DNA of 25,333 nucleotides from DHVE2 group archaeon (GCA_015522955.1 WALG01000130.1:1-25333); one strand, 5' to 3'; counted from the first letter of the stretch, positions 17,497-25,059 are shown. Program-made: numbers and translations. The notes: generated by a model from the sequence alone, not told the origin.

Positions 17497-17561
17497 TTAT
17501 TTTCCTATATCATCCAAACCCTAACTACCGTTTAATCTTGAGGTCTATCTTCAACGAAACA

Positions 17562-17578
17562 TTTATCTATTTTTAAAC
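17562..17578 (+). promoter_or_regulatory. Promoter region of the DUF4430/ECF cluster
   Basis: An AT-rich stretch (TTTATCTATTTTTAAAC) lies 39-55 nt before the ATG at 17617. A start near 17590-17600 would give a leader of about 20 nt carrying the SD GAGGTGAT (17606-17613) 3 nt before the ATG. The exact box cannot be fixed by eye. No cobalamin-riboswitch-like structure fits in this 147-nt intergenic region. Confidence 0.45.
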
Positions 17579-17616
17579 TTTACTGGAGAAAAATAAAATG
17601 AACTTGAGGTGATAGA

Positions 17617-19560
17617 ATGAAGGCATTAAATTGGATTGCCGGGTTTGTAATCGTTGCAGTTTTATTCTCACTGGTACCTCAGGGAAATGCAGAAAATATG
17701 GAAAATCAAAGCACAGAGGTTACTGTAGTATTCCAGTTTGGAAATGCTAAGATTTTGAGCACTACATTGGAATTACCCACAGATAATCACACGGCTATGA
17801 AGGCAACAGAACTAGCATGCCAGAGTCTAGGGCTATATTTGAATTATTCCTGGGGCACTTATGGAGCATTTGTGAATCAAATTGGATGGGAGAAAAATAA
17901 CTGGACCACAGGAGCCTACTGGCATCTCATGATATGGAAAAATGATAGCACAGATTGGAAACCAAGCCCTGTAGGTGCCAGTTCTCTAATCCTTCAAGAT
18001 GGCGAGGTGGTGGCATGGATGTATGGGATAGATAATCCTTCCTGGCAACCTTACAACACACCACATCTAAGTCCAGGGCATTATCATGCGTGGCCCACAA
18101 TCCATGGTGATTTTAATAACAGTGGTGTTAGTGATGGCTCGGTGTATGGACACCAAGTGATATGGAAATTCAAGAGTACTTCACCTTGGGGTTTTTCCTC
18201 CACACCAGTAATTTCCCAGGGAATAATATACATTGCGGATAGTTCTCAACTCTATGCCATCAATATGAACGGTAGTTTGCTCTGGAACAGTTCAGCAGGC
18301 GCTGCGGGATATTATGGCATAGCCTCTCCGGTAGTATATGGGAACCTGGTTATTATAGGAACATCCGATAAGCACATAAGGGCCTTTTACAGGGAGAATG
18401 GCACACTTGCATGGGATATCAATATAGGCGAGGATATTGTCTCATCTCCGGTTATTGGCGAAGTAAACAGATCTCCAATGCTTTTTGTGGCAACCTTCAA
18501 TCTCGGCCATACCGGAAAAATATATGCAATTTACCTTACCAATGGAACTGTGAGATGGACAAAAGAACTTATGGGTAGCGACTATTTTGGCACACCTTCC
18601 CTATATGTGGACACTAAAGGAACCTATATAATAGTACCCATAGCCGGAATAGAAGATACATCCTACAACTGGAACCCCCCGTATGGGATACAGTGCATAG
18701 AGGCATCCACAGGGGAATATATATGGAATTATACCACATCCTCTCCTGTTAAGAGTTCTCCGGTGATTGGAGACGGAAGAATTTATATCTCAGTGGATGG
18801 AAAAGATGGCCTTATTGCGCTAAATATACAGGGAGAAAAGTTGTGGGATTTTTATTCACTAAGCACAGCAACAGCAACACCTGCATATCATGATGGTATA
18901 ATCTACGCTGCCAATTTAAGCGGTGATGTTATGGCAATAAAGGATGATGGCAGCAGTGCATCCCTTCTCTGGTCCTACCATACCAACGGACCAATACAGG
19001 CCAGTGTGCTTTACGCTTCAGGAAATTTGGTAGTGGCCACAAATACTCAGAACGGAAGCGTATATTGCATATCCTCATCAGGCAGCCTACTATGGAACCT
19101 CACACTTCAACCTTCCAATTACATACTGGCCTCTCCAGTTATTGGAGACTCATTCCTTCTGGTAGCCTCCAACAATGGATATCTTTACTCGCTTGGAAAC
19201 TCGACTCTCCTGCCTGAAATCGGTGAGATTTCTGTGAACTACAATGCGGATAATTCTAAGATTATAATTTCATTTGCCAGTGAGATGCAGGAGCAGGCCA
19301 TTCTTTATTACAGAAATTCCACAGAACCAGCATATCATGCGGTATGGATGAACTATTCTCAAGGAAAATATGTAACCAATATACCGGTGCCCTCTACAGG
19401 AGGTATAGAATACTATATCACCGTGGTAAATGATTCAGGGATATCAAAAAGTACATCCCTGGAGACAGTGAGCACCTCACCCATCCCCGAGATGCAATTA
19501 TTGGTACTTGTGCCTTTTCTGTTTTTACTTATCCTTGTTATTAAAAGGGAAAAACGCTAA
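17617..19560 (+). CDS. Surface DUF4430 (transcobalamin-C-like) / PQQ-type beta-propeller protein
   Basis: A 647-residue exported protein. Signal peptide at 1-25 (FVIVAVLFSLVPQGNA). Residues ~33-140 match DUF4430, the transcobalamin C-terminal-like domain (NNWTTGAYWHLMIWKND, LQDGEVVAWMYG). A His-rich linker follows (HLSPGHYHAWPTIHGDF, ~150-166). Residues ~178-540 hold eight PQQ-like blade units, most ending in a Trp strand (GSLLW, GTLAW, GTVRW, GEYIW, GEKLW, ASLLW, GSLLW); the last lacks it and is probably closed by the N-terminal VIWKF strand. An Ig-like module (~545-615) precedes IPEMQLLVLVPFLFLL and a basic tail, a C-terminal anchor. It heads the cluster with the ECF transporter. I infer ligand capture, probably of a corrinoid; PQQ-enzyme catalysis is unlikely since no dehydrogenase motifs are seen. 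Confidence 0.82.
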   Translation: MKALNWIAGFVIVAVLFSLVPQGNAENMENQSTEVTVVFQFGNAKILSTTLELPTDNHTAMKATELACQSLGLYLNYSWGTYGAFVNQIGWEKNNWTTGAYWHLMIWKNDSTDWKPSPVGASSLILQDGEVVAWMYGIDNPSWQPYNTPHLSPGHYHAWPTIHGDFNNSGVSDGSVYGHQVIWKFKSTSPWGFSSTPVISQGIIYIADSSQLYAINMNGSLLWNSSAGAAGYYGIASPVVYGNLVIIGTSDKHIRAFYRENGTLAWDINIGEDIVSSPVIGEVNRSPMLFVATFNLGHTGKIYAIYLTNGTVRWTKELMGSDYFGTPSLYVDTKGTYIIVPIAGIEDTSYNWNPPYGIQCIEASTGEYIWNYTTSSPVKSSPVIGDGRIYISVDGKDGLIALNIQGEKLWDFYSLSTATATPAYHDGIIYAANLSGDVMAIKDDGSSASLLWSYHTNGPIQASVLYASGNLVVATNTQNGSVYCISSSGSLLWNLTLQPSNYILASPVIGDSFLLVASNNGYLYSLGNSTLLPEIGEISVNYNADNSKIIISFASEMQEQAILYYRNSTEPAYHAVWMNYSQGKYVTNIPVPSTGGIEYYITVVNDSGISKSTSLETVSTSPIPEMQLLVLVPFLFLLILVIKREKR

Positions 19561-19585
19561 CTTCCTTCTTCTTTTCATTATTTTT
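19561..19585 (+). terminator. Pyrimidine/T-rich terminator candidate
   Basis: A 25-nt stretch begins immediately after the stop of the propeller gene and is almost entirely C and T, ending in TTATTTTT. It may terminate or attenuate transcription between the capture-protein gene and the transporter genes, giving more of the former. No hairpin is evident. The end of this stretch could also serve as the TATA-like element of the next gene. Confidence 0.35.
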
Positions 19586-19613
19586 AAAGTTAATTTGAGA
19601 AAAGTTAAAGAAT

Positions 19614-20537
19614 GTGGAAAATATTCTCAGCATGATGGAGAGACCCCTGAAAAGAGGAATCATATCGCTTGTCGTCGTTGTCATCCTTATAGGTGCTTAT
19701 ATGGCATACCAAGGGCTCATGATTTCCCCTCATTCCCACATAGAGAATTCCCCCAATGAAAATGCGGTGATGGTAATTTCCATAAATTTTGGAGAGAAGG
19801 AAATTTTGAGAAAGGTGGTTCCGGCTGGAAAATCGGTACTGGATACTCTGAAAACAATAGCCAACGTGAGTACAGCCTATAGTGGAAAATTTGTGGTTGG
19901 CATAAATAATATCACATCAGATCCCATGAATCGCAGAAACTGGTTCTACTACGTAAACGGCATCCTTGCAAATGTTGGGGCCTCTGAGTATATAATAGAG
20001 AAAGGGGATGTTGTGCGATGGGATTACCATCAATGGGATAAACTATCTTTTATATCCGCAGAAATTCTAGATTACCCTACCATGTTTACAAGGGGCTATA
20101 AAGGGCAAGTTCTACCTCTGATCATAGGTTACGATGTGGAGAATAAGAAATATGCCCAAGAGATGATGGGATATTTCCAAAATAGAGGTATAAAAAATGT
20201 AACTGCAAAACCTATAGAGGAAATAGGCTCCGAAAAAAGTAAGGTAAATCTCATCTTGATAGGGCAAGGTGAGATTGTAGATGACATCATGAAAGCCCAT
20301 ACTCAACTGAATCTCCGGTACTATCTTCAAGGTGAGTATGTCGTTGATTGCCTTACCCACAAAAAGTTCCAGGGCGCATTCGGAGAAGTTCTACAGTCCC
20401 CCTTCAACCCTATGGGCATAGGTGCCTGTGAAAACGTAGTACTTATAATAACAGGACAGCAGGAGCATATTTCTCAAATTGTAGATATGCTTCTTCAAGG
20501 AAAAATGCAGTCATTCTGGTGTGTAGAGGGTGAATGA
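19614..20537 (+). CDS. Membrane-anchored DUF4430 (transcobalamin-C-like) protein
   Basis: A 307-residue protein with an N-terminal signal anchor (IISLVVVVILIGAYMAYQGL) and no lipobox cysteine. Residues ~50-140 form a DUF4430 domain (SINFGEKEILRKVVPAGKSVLDTL, NWFYYVNGILANVGASEYII, GDVVRWDYHQWD). The remainder (~145-307) is alpha/beta with strands such as VNLILIGQGE and ENVVLIITGQQEH; it recalls ligand-free S-layer-associated modules but I cannot name it. The start is uncertain: GTG 19614 is about 28 nt after a TTTTTAAAG stretch (leaderless), while ATGs at 19632 and 19635 also precede the anchor; none has an SD. It overlaps the EcfT start region and shares its domain with the upstream propeller protein. 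I infer a membrane-proximal docking protein handing ligand to the ECF importer. Confidence 0.75.
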   Translation: MENILSMMERPLKRGIISLVVVVILIGAYMAYQGLMISPHSHIENSPNENAVMVISINFGEKEILRKVVPAGKSVLDTLKTIANVSTAYSGKFVVGINNITSDPMNRRNWFYYVNGILANVGASEYIIEKGDVVRWDYHQWDKLSFISAEILDYPTMFTRGYKGQVLPLIIGYDVENKKYAQEMMGYFQNRGIKNVTAKPIEEIGSEKSKVNLILIGQGEIVDDIMKAHTQLNLRYYLQGEYVVDCLTHKKFQGAFGEVLQSPFNPMGIGACENVVLIITGQQEHISQIVDMLLQGKMQSFWCVEGE

Positions 20538-20539
20538 TT

Positions 20540-21463
20540 ATGATGCGGATATTTCTTTATCTTTCTATTCTCATCGCGTTCATCCTGCTTCTTCTCGGGA
20601 ATTCCTGGAAAATTAAGAAAATACAGGTAAATCCTTTAGTTCTATTTATATGGCTTCTCGTGGTCATCTATCTTTCCATAATATTTGTGTCTCCCTATTT
20701 TCTATTTTTACTTTTCATCTCCATATTTCTTACAAAATTGTTTGTGTCCTCATCACTGTGGGGTAGATTTATGAAATATTCGCTCTATACCGCCCTATTC
20801 ATCTTTCTTTTCAATCTGCTACTTGTACAATATGGGAGCCATGTTATTATTGAGTGGCATTTTATAAGAATCACCGTTGAATCTCTAGTATTCGCATACT
20901 CCATGTGTCTACGACTATTTGTGATAATGGCAGCATTTGCAATTTTCAACAGTGCGGTTTCTCTGGAATCACTTTTCTCCATCCTAGAGAAATTAAAAAT
21001 ACCTCAGAACACGCTCATAACTCTGGCCCTCTCACTGAGATTCTACCATGTCCTATCCAGAGATGCTACGGAGATTGTGGATGCTTTCCGTGTTCGCGGA
21101 TTACCAATTTCCAACGGGAATCTAAGAGAGAGAATAGCCGCGAGATACCCGGTAATGGTAGCGCTATTGGGTAATTCTCTGGAAAGGGGAATAGATATGG
21201 CTCAAGCACTAGAAGTGCGCGGTTTCCCCTCGAAGAAAAGGAGATCATGGTACACGCTGAATATGCATCCTCGCGATTTGCTTTCAACCTCTTTGATTTT
21301 TCTATCTTTCCTCCTGGCCACCGGATATCTGTATTTCTACGGTTACAAAATATTTCCAGAACTTCAAATACCTTCGGTTTCCAAGTTGCTCTTATTCGTT
21401 GTAATCTCGTTTACACTTTTAAGCGTGATGCTCTCCAGGGGAGATGAAAATGCTTACCATTGA
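20540..21463 (+). CDS. ecfT: ECF transporter transmembrane component EcfT (CbiQ family)
   Basis: A 307-residue integral membrane protein, the scaffold that couples the ATPases to the substrate-binding S component. It has four to six TM helices in the N-terminal half (about 5-20, 33-50, 52-68, 82-98, 115-138) and one or two at the C-terminus (250-266, 283-299). Between lie the cytoplasmic coupling helices with the two family signatures, here VRG (FRVRGLP, 185-187; LEVRGFP, 226-228), which bind the ATPase grooves. Start: ATG 20534 overlaps the previous stop as ATGA, but the SD GAGGGTGA (20526-20533) abuts it and lies 6 nt before ATG 20540; ATG 20543 is also possible. It is coupled to the gene on each side. 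Confidence 0.9.
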   Translation: MMRIFLYLSILIAFILLLLGNSWKIKKIQVNPLVLFIWLLVVIYLSIIFVSPYFLFLLFISIFLTKLFVSSSLWGRFMKYSLYTALFIFLFNLLLVQYGSHVIIEWHFIRITVESLVFAYSMCLRLFVIMAAFAIFNSAVSLESLFSILEKLKIPQNTLITLALSLRFYHVLSRDATEIVDAFRVRGLPISNGNLRERIAARYPVMVALLGNSLERGIDMAQALEVRGFPSKKRRSWYTLNMHPRDLLSTSLIFLSFLLATGYLYFYGYKIFPELQIPSVSKLLLFVVISFTLLSVMLSRGDENAYH

Positions 21464-23054
21464 AAATTTTTCTTTTAGATATGCCGGGTCGAACGCCTTT
21501 GCGTTGAAAAATATAAATCTGAATATTTTCGAGGGCGAATTTGTGCTGGTTGTGGGAAACTCTGGAAGTGGTAAAACCACGCTTCTAAGAAGCATAAACG
21601 GGCTTATACCTCACTTTTATGGCGGTGAATACACTGGTAAAATACAGGTATGTAATGTAAATCCCCTCAAAACCCCACCCCGAGAACTGAGCAAAAGCGT
21701 AGGCACAGTGTTTCAGGACCCTGAAAATCAGATTCTTATGAGCACTGTGGAGAGAGAGATTGCATTTCCACTGGAAAATATGGGATTCGAAAGAATGGAA
21801 ATATGGAAAAGGGTTGAGGAGATACTTGAAATTCTGGGTCTTCAGGAGATAAGGGAGAAAAAAATAAGCACCCTTTCTGGGGGAGAGAAACAGAAGGTCG
21901 CCATAGGTGCCGCGCTGGCTCCTTATCCCAGGTATCTGCTTCTTGATGAGCCCACCAGTCAACTGGACCCAAACAGTGCAGAGGAACTTTTATCCCTGCT
22001 GGAGAGACTCAATGACGATCTTGGTCTGGGAATAATCCTAGTAGAGCACAGAATGGAGAGAACCATGCATCGTGCTGACAGATTAATTGTGATGGATAAA
22101 GGTAAAATTATAGGTGATGGAGAACCTAGACTCGTTCTATCTGAAATCGACATGGATTCACTGGGTGTGGGATATCCTCAGATAACCAGAGTGGCAAAAA
22201 AATTTCAACTTCAATATCTCCCTCTTACAGTTAAAGAAGGAAGAAAAATGCTCAACCAACTTTTACCTAAGATTACTCTAAAGAATGAGATCACACAGAA
22301 AGCAAGGGAACCTCTCTGCCAACTCAGCAATGTTACGTTTCGTTACAACTCAAAGTATGTGCTTAAAGGAGTGAATCTTGAGATACATCAAGGTGAAATC
22401 TTGGGTCTAATGGGTAGAAACGGTGCTGGAAAAACCACACTGGCAAAAATAATTGCTGGAGTTTTAAAACCAAGGAGGGGAAGCGTGAAAATAGGGGGGC
22501 AAGAGATACATACATTAAATGAGAGAGAGAGAAGTACCCTCGTTGGCATGGTTTTTCAAAATCCAAACGTGCATTTTTTCCAAGATACCATTTATCAAGA
22601 TATCCTGTTTAATTTGCCAGAGGAGAGGAGAAACAATGTGGATGGGGTTATGAAGCAACTAGGCATATATCACCTTAGAAACAGAAACTATCAGGATCTT
22701 TCTGGAGGGGAGAGAATGTTATCTGCCGTGGCCCTAATGGCTGTAAGGGAACCAAAACTTCTGATTTTGGATGAGCCTACCAGAGGACTCTCCTACGGAT
22801 TTAAAAGGATACTCATTTCATTCCTGAAAGATTATGCTTCTCACAACTCTGTACTTCTCATAACCCATGATATGGAAACTATGGCACATGCATCTCATAG
22901 AGTTGCACTGCTTACCAAGGGTCGCATAGAGGTTATAGGTTATAAGAGGAAAATTATGGCCTCTTCGCTTATTTTTTCCACCCAGTTGAACAAGGTTTTA
23001 TATGGTAAATCCAGCAATATTCTGGTTGAAGAAGACATAGAGGGGTTTCGATGA
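21450..23054 (+). CDS. ecfA: Fused ECF transporter ATPase EcfA1A2 (two ABC domains)
   Basis: A 534-residue cytoplasmic ATPase with two ABC domains in one chain, replacing the usual separate EcfA1 and EcfA2. Domain 1: Walker A GNSGSGKT (36-43), Q-loop VFQDPENQ, signature LSGGEKQ (~142), Walker B LLLDEP (163-168), switch His in EH. Domain 2: Walker A GRNGAGKT (322-329), Q-loop VFQNPNVHF, signature LSGGERM (~417), Walker B LLILDEP, switch His in THD. All catalytic motifs look intact in both halves. Each domain should contact one VRG coupling helix of EcfT. Start: ATG 21444 is in frame, but AGGGGAG (21437-21443) abuts it and lies 6 nt before ATG 21450, so 21450 is preferred, giving a 14-nt overlap with ecfT. 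Confidence 0.93.
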   Translation: MLTIENFSFRYAGSNAFALKNINLNIFEGEFVLVVGNSGSGKTTLLRSINGLIPHFYGGEYTGKIQVCNVNPLKTPPRELSKSVGTVFQDPENQILMSTVEREIAFPLENMGFERMEIWKRVEEILEILGLQEIREKKISTLSGGEKQKVAIGAALAPYPRYLLLDEPTSQLDPNSAEELLSLLERLNDDLGLGIILVEHRMERTMHRADRLIVMDKGKIIGDGEPRLVLSEIDMDSLGVGYPQITRVAKKFQLQYLPLTVKEGRKMLNQLLPKITLKNEITQKAREPLCQLSNVTFRYNSKYVLKGVNLEIHQGEILGLMGRNGAGKTTLAKIIAGVLKPRRGSVKIGGQEIHTLNERERSTLVGMVFQNPNVHFFQDTIYQDILFNLPEERRNNVDGVMKQLGIYHLRNRNYQDLSGGERMLSAVALMAVREPKLLILDEPTRGLSYGFKRILISFLKDYASHNSVLLITHDMETMAHASHRVALLTKGRIEVIGYKRKIMASSLIFSTQLNKVLYGKSSNILVEEDIEGFR

Positions 23055-23758
23055 GGGCCACAGACCTTTTTCTACCCGTCAGTCTCCTTCTATTCATTAT
23101 TTTTTCCATTCTCTATCCCCAAGAAATGATAGAGTATTCATCACTCATAACTCTGATTCTGGTGGTGGTTATTTTACTCCAATTCTTTTTTATGTACGAA
23201 AGAAGAATAGGCGGACCCAAAGAGGTTGCCATAACCTCAATTCTCGGTGCATTTTCAGCGGCAGCACGTATTCCTTTTGCAGGCATACCTTCTGTTCAAC
23301 CCTGCACATTCATAGTTCTCGTATCTGGATACGTTTTTGGGCCCACTGCAGGATTTATGATAGGAGCCGAAACGGCATTGCTCTCCAATTTCTTCTTAGG
23401 TCAGGGTCCATGGACTCCCTGGCAAATGCTAGCCTGGGGAATAATGGGTCCCATTGGTTATCTATTTCGTATTTTTTTTGAAGGGAAAAAACATGAACTT
23501 CTGGCATTTATGGTTACAGGCGCCATGGCAGGCTACGCCTTTGGTGTGATAATGAATATCTGGCACTGGCTTACCTTCGTTTATCCCCATACCTGGGAGA
23601 GTTTTCTTCTTGTAGAACTATCCTCCGTCTGGTTTGATACCCTCCATGCTGCAGGAAATGTTATTTTTATAGATCTATTCGCAATAAGATTCATAGGCAT
23701 TTTGGAAAGATACCAGAAAAGATTTGCATTATTTATAAATCATTTACCCTCAAAGTAA
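23051..23758 (+). CDS. ECF transporter S component, CbrT-like (predicted cobalamin/corrinoid specificity)
   Basis: A 235-residue membrane protein with about six TM helices preceded by an extra N-terminal helix pair (5-45). The ECF S-component pattern is clear: KEVAITSILGAFSAAARIPFAGIPSVQP (start split at ~57-84), VSGYVFGPTAGFMIGAE (92-107) and SNFFLGQGPWTPWQMLAWG (112-130). The GQGPWTPWQM motif is one I associate with the CbrT-like group predicted or shown to take up cobalamin in Firmicutes; this is recalled knowledge, not a search. ATG 23051 overlaps the EcfA stop (ATGA), with GAGGGG 5 nt upstream. Dedicated linkage to EcfT and EcfA makes this a group I ECF system. Its last 19 nt are antisense to the PPAT-NTPase gene. 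S-component identity is strong; the substrate is moderate. Confidence 0.85.
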   Translation: MRATDLFLPVSLLLFIIFSILYPQEMIEYSSLITLILVVVILLQFFFMYERRIGGPKEVAITSILGAFSAAARIPFAGIPSVQPCTFIVLVSGYVFGPTAGFMIGAETALLSNFFLGQGPWTPWQMLAWGIMGPIGYLFRIFFEGKKHELLAFMVTGAMAGYAFGVIMNIWHWLTFVYPHTWESFLLVELSSVWFDTLHAAGNVIFIDLFAIRFIGILERYQKRFALFINHLPSK

Positions 23759-24705
23759 AGGTCACCGCTGATTCTAGGTATCATGGCCATAAGCACAGAT
23801 TGAGCATTGAACTCTTCACGGGTAATTAATCCCTTGCTGAGATATCCAATGGCGCCCATTTTTCTTCCGATATCACTGATGCCAGAGAGTTGTTCCATTG
23901 CTTTTCCCACTTCCATTCCCTTTTTAACCATATCAATTACCTGTGGAGGATACACAAATCCCCCTGAATAACCGTAGGTGCTGTTTCCATACTTATCGAT
24001 TATGACGCAGAATGCTTTATCAAAATATTTTCTTGCCACAGGATCCCAGAAAAGTCCAGCCTCTATACCCACACCATAATCTGCATCTTGTAGAGCATTT
24101 CTGGCACGATTGATGGCTCCTTTAACCGTCTCTCCATCAATAGGCTGCGGTGGCACCCCGGGTTCCACCTGCACACCTTTTATCTCCATGGGAAACGAGA
24201 ACACCTGGGAAAATATTTTTTCCACACCCCTTATCTTGGATGGATTCATGGAGCCCACATTTACACGCATGACCTTCAGTCTATGCCCTTCGGGATCAAT
24301 CTCGCCCTTTTCTATGCGTCTGGAGGAAAGTGGCAGGAGATCCTCAGCCAGAAGAATCGGAATTGTAACTATTTTCATTTCTCGATGACCTTTATTTCTG
24401 CGAAGTTGATTTATCTCCCTCGCCGTTTGCTCAGTTTCCTTAGAAACTACAATAACGTCAAAATCCTCCTCTAGTGTTGGTCCGTATTTATCATGGATTT
24501 TCATAACCTCATAGGGTTTTTTAAATTTTGTCACAAATTTCTCCACGTCCTTCCTTCTTATCTCAAACGGTAGTTTGGAGCCCTTGAACTCGTCGGCGGT
24601 TATTCCTATTAGAACCACATCTCCAATCTCAAATGCTCTTTCCAGCAGTGCACGATGCCCTTTGTGAAGATACGCAAACGTTCCGCCGACCACTACCTTC
24701 CTCAT
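23740..24705 (-). CDS. Fusion of archaeal phosphopantetheine adenylyltransferase and inosine/xanthosine-triphosphatase-like NTPase
   Basis: A 321-residue two-domain protein. Residues 1-140 are the archaeal PPAT (EC 2.7.7.3; 4'-phosphopantetheine + ATP to dephospho-CoA, the penultimate CoA step): GGTFAYLHKGH with the nucleotidyltransferase HxGH-type motif (H14, H17), GITADEF, VVSKET and SSRRI (127-131). Residues 147-321 are an NTPase of the YjjX/DUF84 family that hydrolyses ITP/XTP: VGSMNPSK (150-157), PQPIDGETVKGAINRA, GVGIEAGL (211-218) and GYLSKGLITRE. Both halves appear complete. A house-cleaning NTPase fused to an ATP-using CoA enzyme occurs in some archaea to my recollection. It lies 6 nt downstream of the Zn-ribbon gene in the same unit; its SD is weak (AAGATAGT). 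Confidence 0.9.
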   Translation of the reverse strand: MRKVVVGGTFAYLHKGHRALLERAFEIGDVVLIGITADEFKGSKLPFEIRRKDVEKFVTKFKKPYEVMKIHDKYGPTLEEDFDVIVVSKETEQTAREINQLRRNKGHREMKIVTIPILLAEDLLPLSSRRIEKGEIDPEGHRLKVMRVNVGSMNPSKIRGVEKIFSQVFSFPMEIKGVQVEPGVPPQPIDGETVKGAINRARNALQDADYGVGIEAGLFWDPVARKYFDKAFCVIIDKYGNSTYGYSGGFVYPPQVIDMVKKGMEVGKAMEQLSGISDIGRKMGAIGYLSKGLITREEFNAQSVLMAMIPRISGDLYFEGK

Positions 24706-24711
24706 ACTATC

Positions 24712-24972
24712 TTACAATCCAGAGGCAATTAAGATTATGAACAGTATAACCAGAAACAGCACCCACACATACATCATGGTCTTCTTTCTCTTGAGCATTC
24801 GATTCCATTCATCCTCGCATTTTTTAGAGCAGAATGTCTGGTCGGGAGGTATGGATATCCCACAGTTGAGACAGTGCTTGTGGGGCGTGATATTTTTCAT
24901 CTCTTTCCTCATAGACTCTATCTCAAACCTCAAACTCTCTATCTCATCCTTAAGTTCTTCAATATCCTCCAT
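24712..24972 (-). CDS. DUF2116-like Zn-ribbon membrane protein
   Basis: An 86-residue protein: an N-terminal coiled coil (1-32, EDIEELKDEIESLRFEIESM), a Zn-ribbon HCLNCGISIPPDQTFCSKKC with four Cys as likely zinc ligands, a short basic helix, and a C-terminal TM helix (MMYVWVLFLVILFIILIASGL). The ribbon pattern matches the archaeal DUF2116 family; function is unknown. An in-frame ATG at 24981 would add three residues, but the TATA-like box (24995-25003) is centred 27 nt from ATG 24972, favouring that start and a leaderless mRNA. It is first in a two-gene unit with the PPAT-NTPase gene, a pairing that says little about role. Confidence 0.8.
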   Translation of the reverse strand: MEDIEELKDEIESLRFEIESMRKEMKNITPHKHCLNCGISIPPDQTFCSKKCEDEWNRMLKRKKTMMYVWVLFLVILFIILIASGL

Positions 24973-24994
24973 GCTTCTCATAAATAAATGAAAG

Positions 24995-25003
24995 GATTTA
25001 TAA
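24995..25003 (-). promoter_or_regulatory. TATA box for the Zn-ribbon / PPAT operon
   Basis: On the minus strand the bases read ATTATAAAT, centred about 27 nt before the ATG at 24972. It supports the shorter start and a leaderless transcript. Confidence 0.6.
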
Positions 25004-25026
25004 TCATCGGTATGAAAAATTTTGGG

Positions 25027-25037
25027 AGATTATTAAT
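25027..25037 (+). promoter_or_regulatory. TATA-like box for the partial beta-helix gene
   Basis: The AT-rich stretch AGATTATTAAT is centred about 28 nt before the ATG at 25060. With no SD between, the transcript would be leaderless. It is divergent from the Zn-ribbon promoter within the same ~87-nt region. Confidence 0.45.
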
Positions 25038-25059
25038 ATGAGTATTTTCATGCTAAGTT

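Noticed and set aside
17537..17610. Direct 8-nt repeat CTTGAGGT flanking the promoter of the DUF4430/ECF cluster (17537-17544 and 17603-17610)
   Set aside because: The second copy is largely the SD; two 8-mers within about 70 nt can occur by chance. Not enough for an operator claim.
17598..17612. Four-codon mini-ORF before the propeller gene
   Set aside because: Its stop overlaps the SD, but nothing marks it as translated; it may even lie at the transcript start. Likely chance.
17470..17616. Cobalamin riboswitch upstream of the presumed corrinoid uptake genes
   Set aside because: No B12-box-like conserved segment or stable multi-stem structure is visible, the leader appears to be only about 20 nt, and cobalamin riboswitches are rare in archaea.
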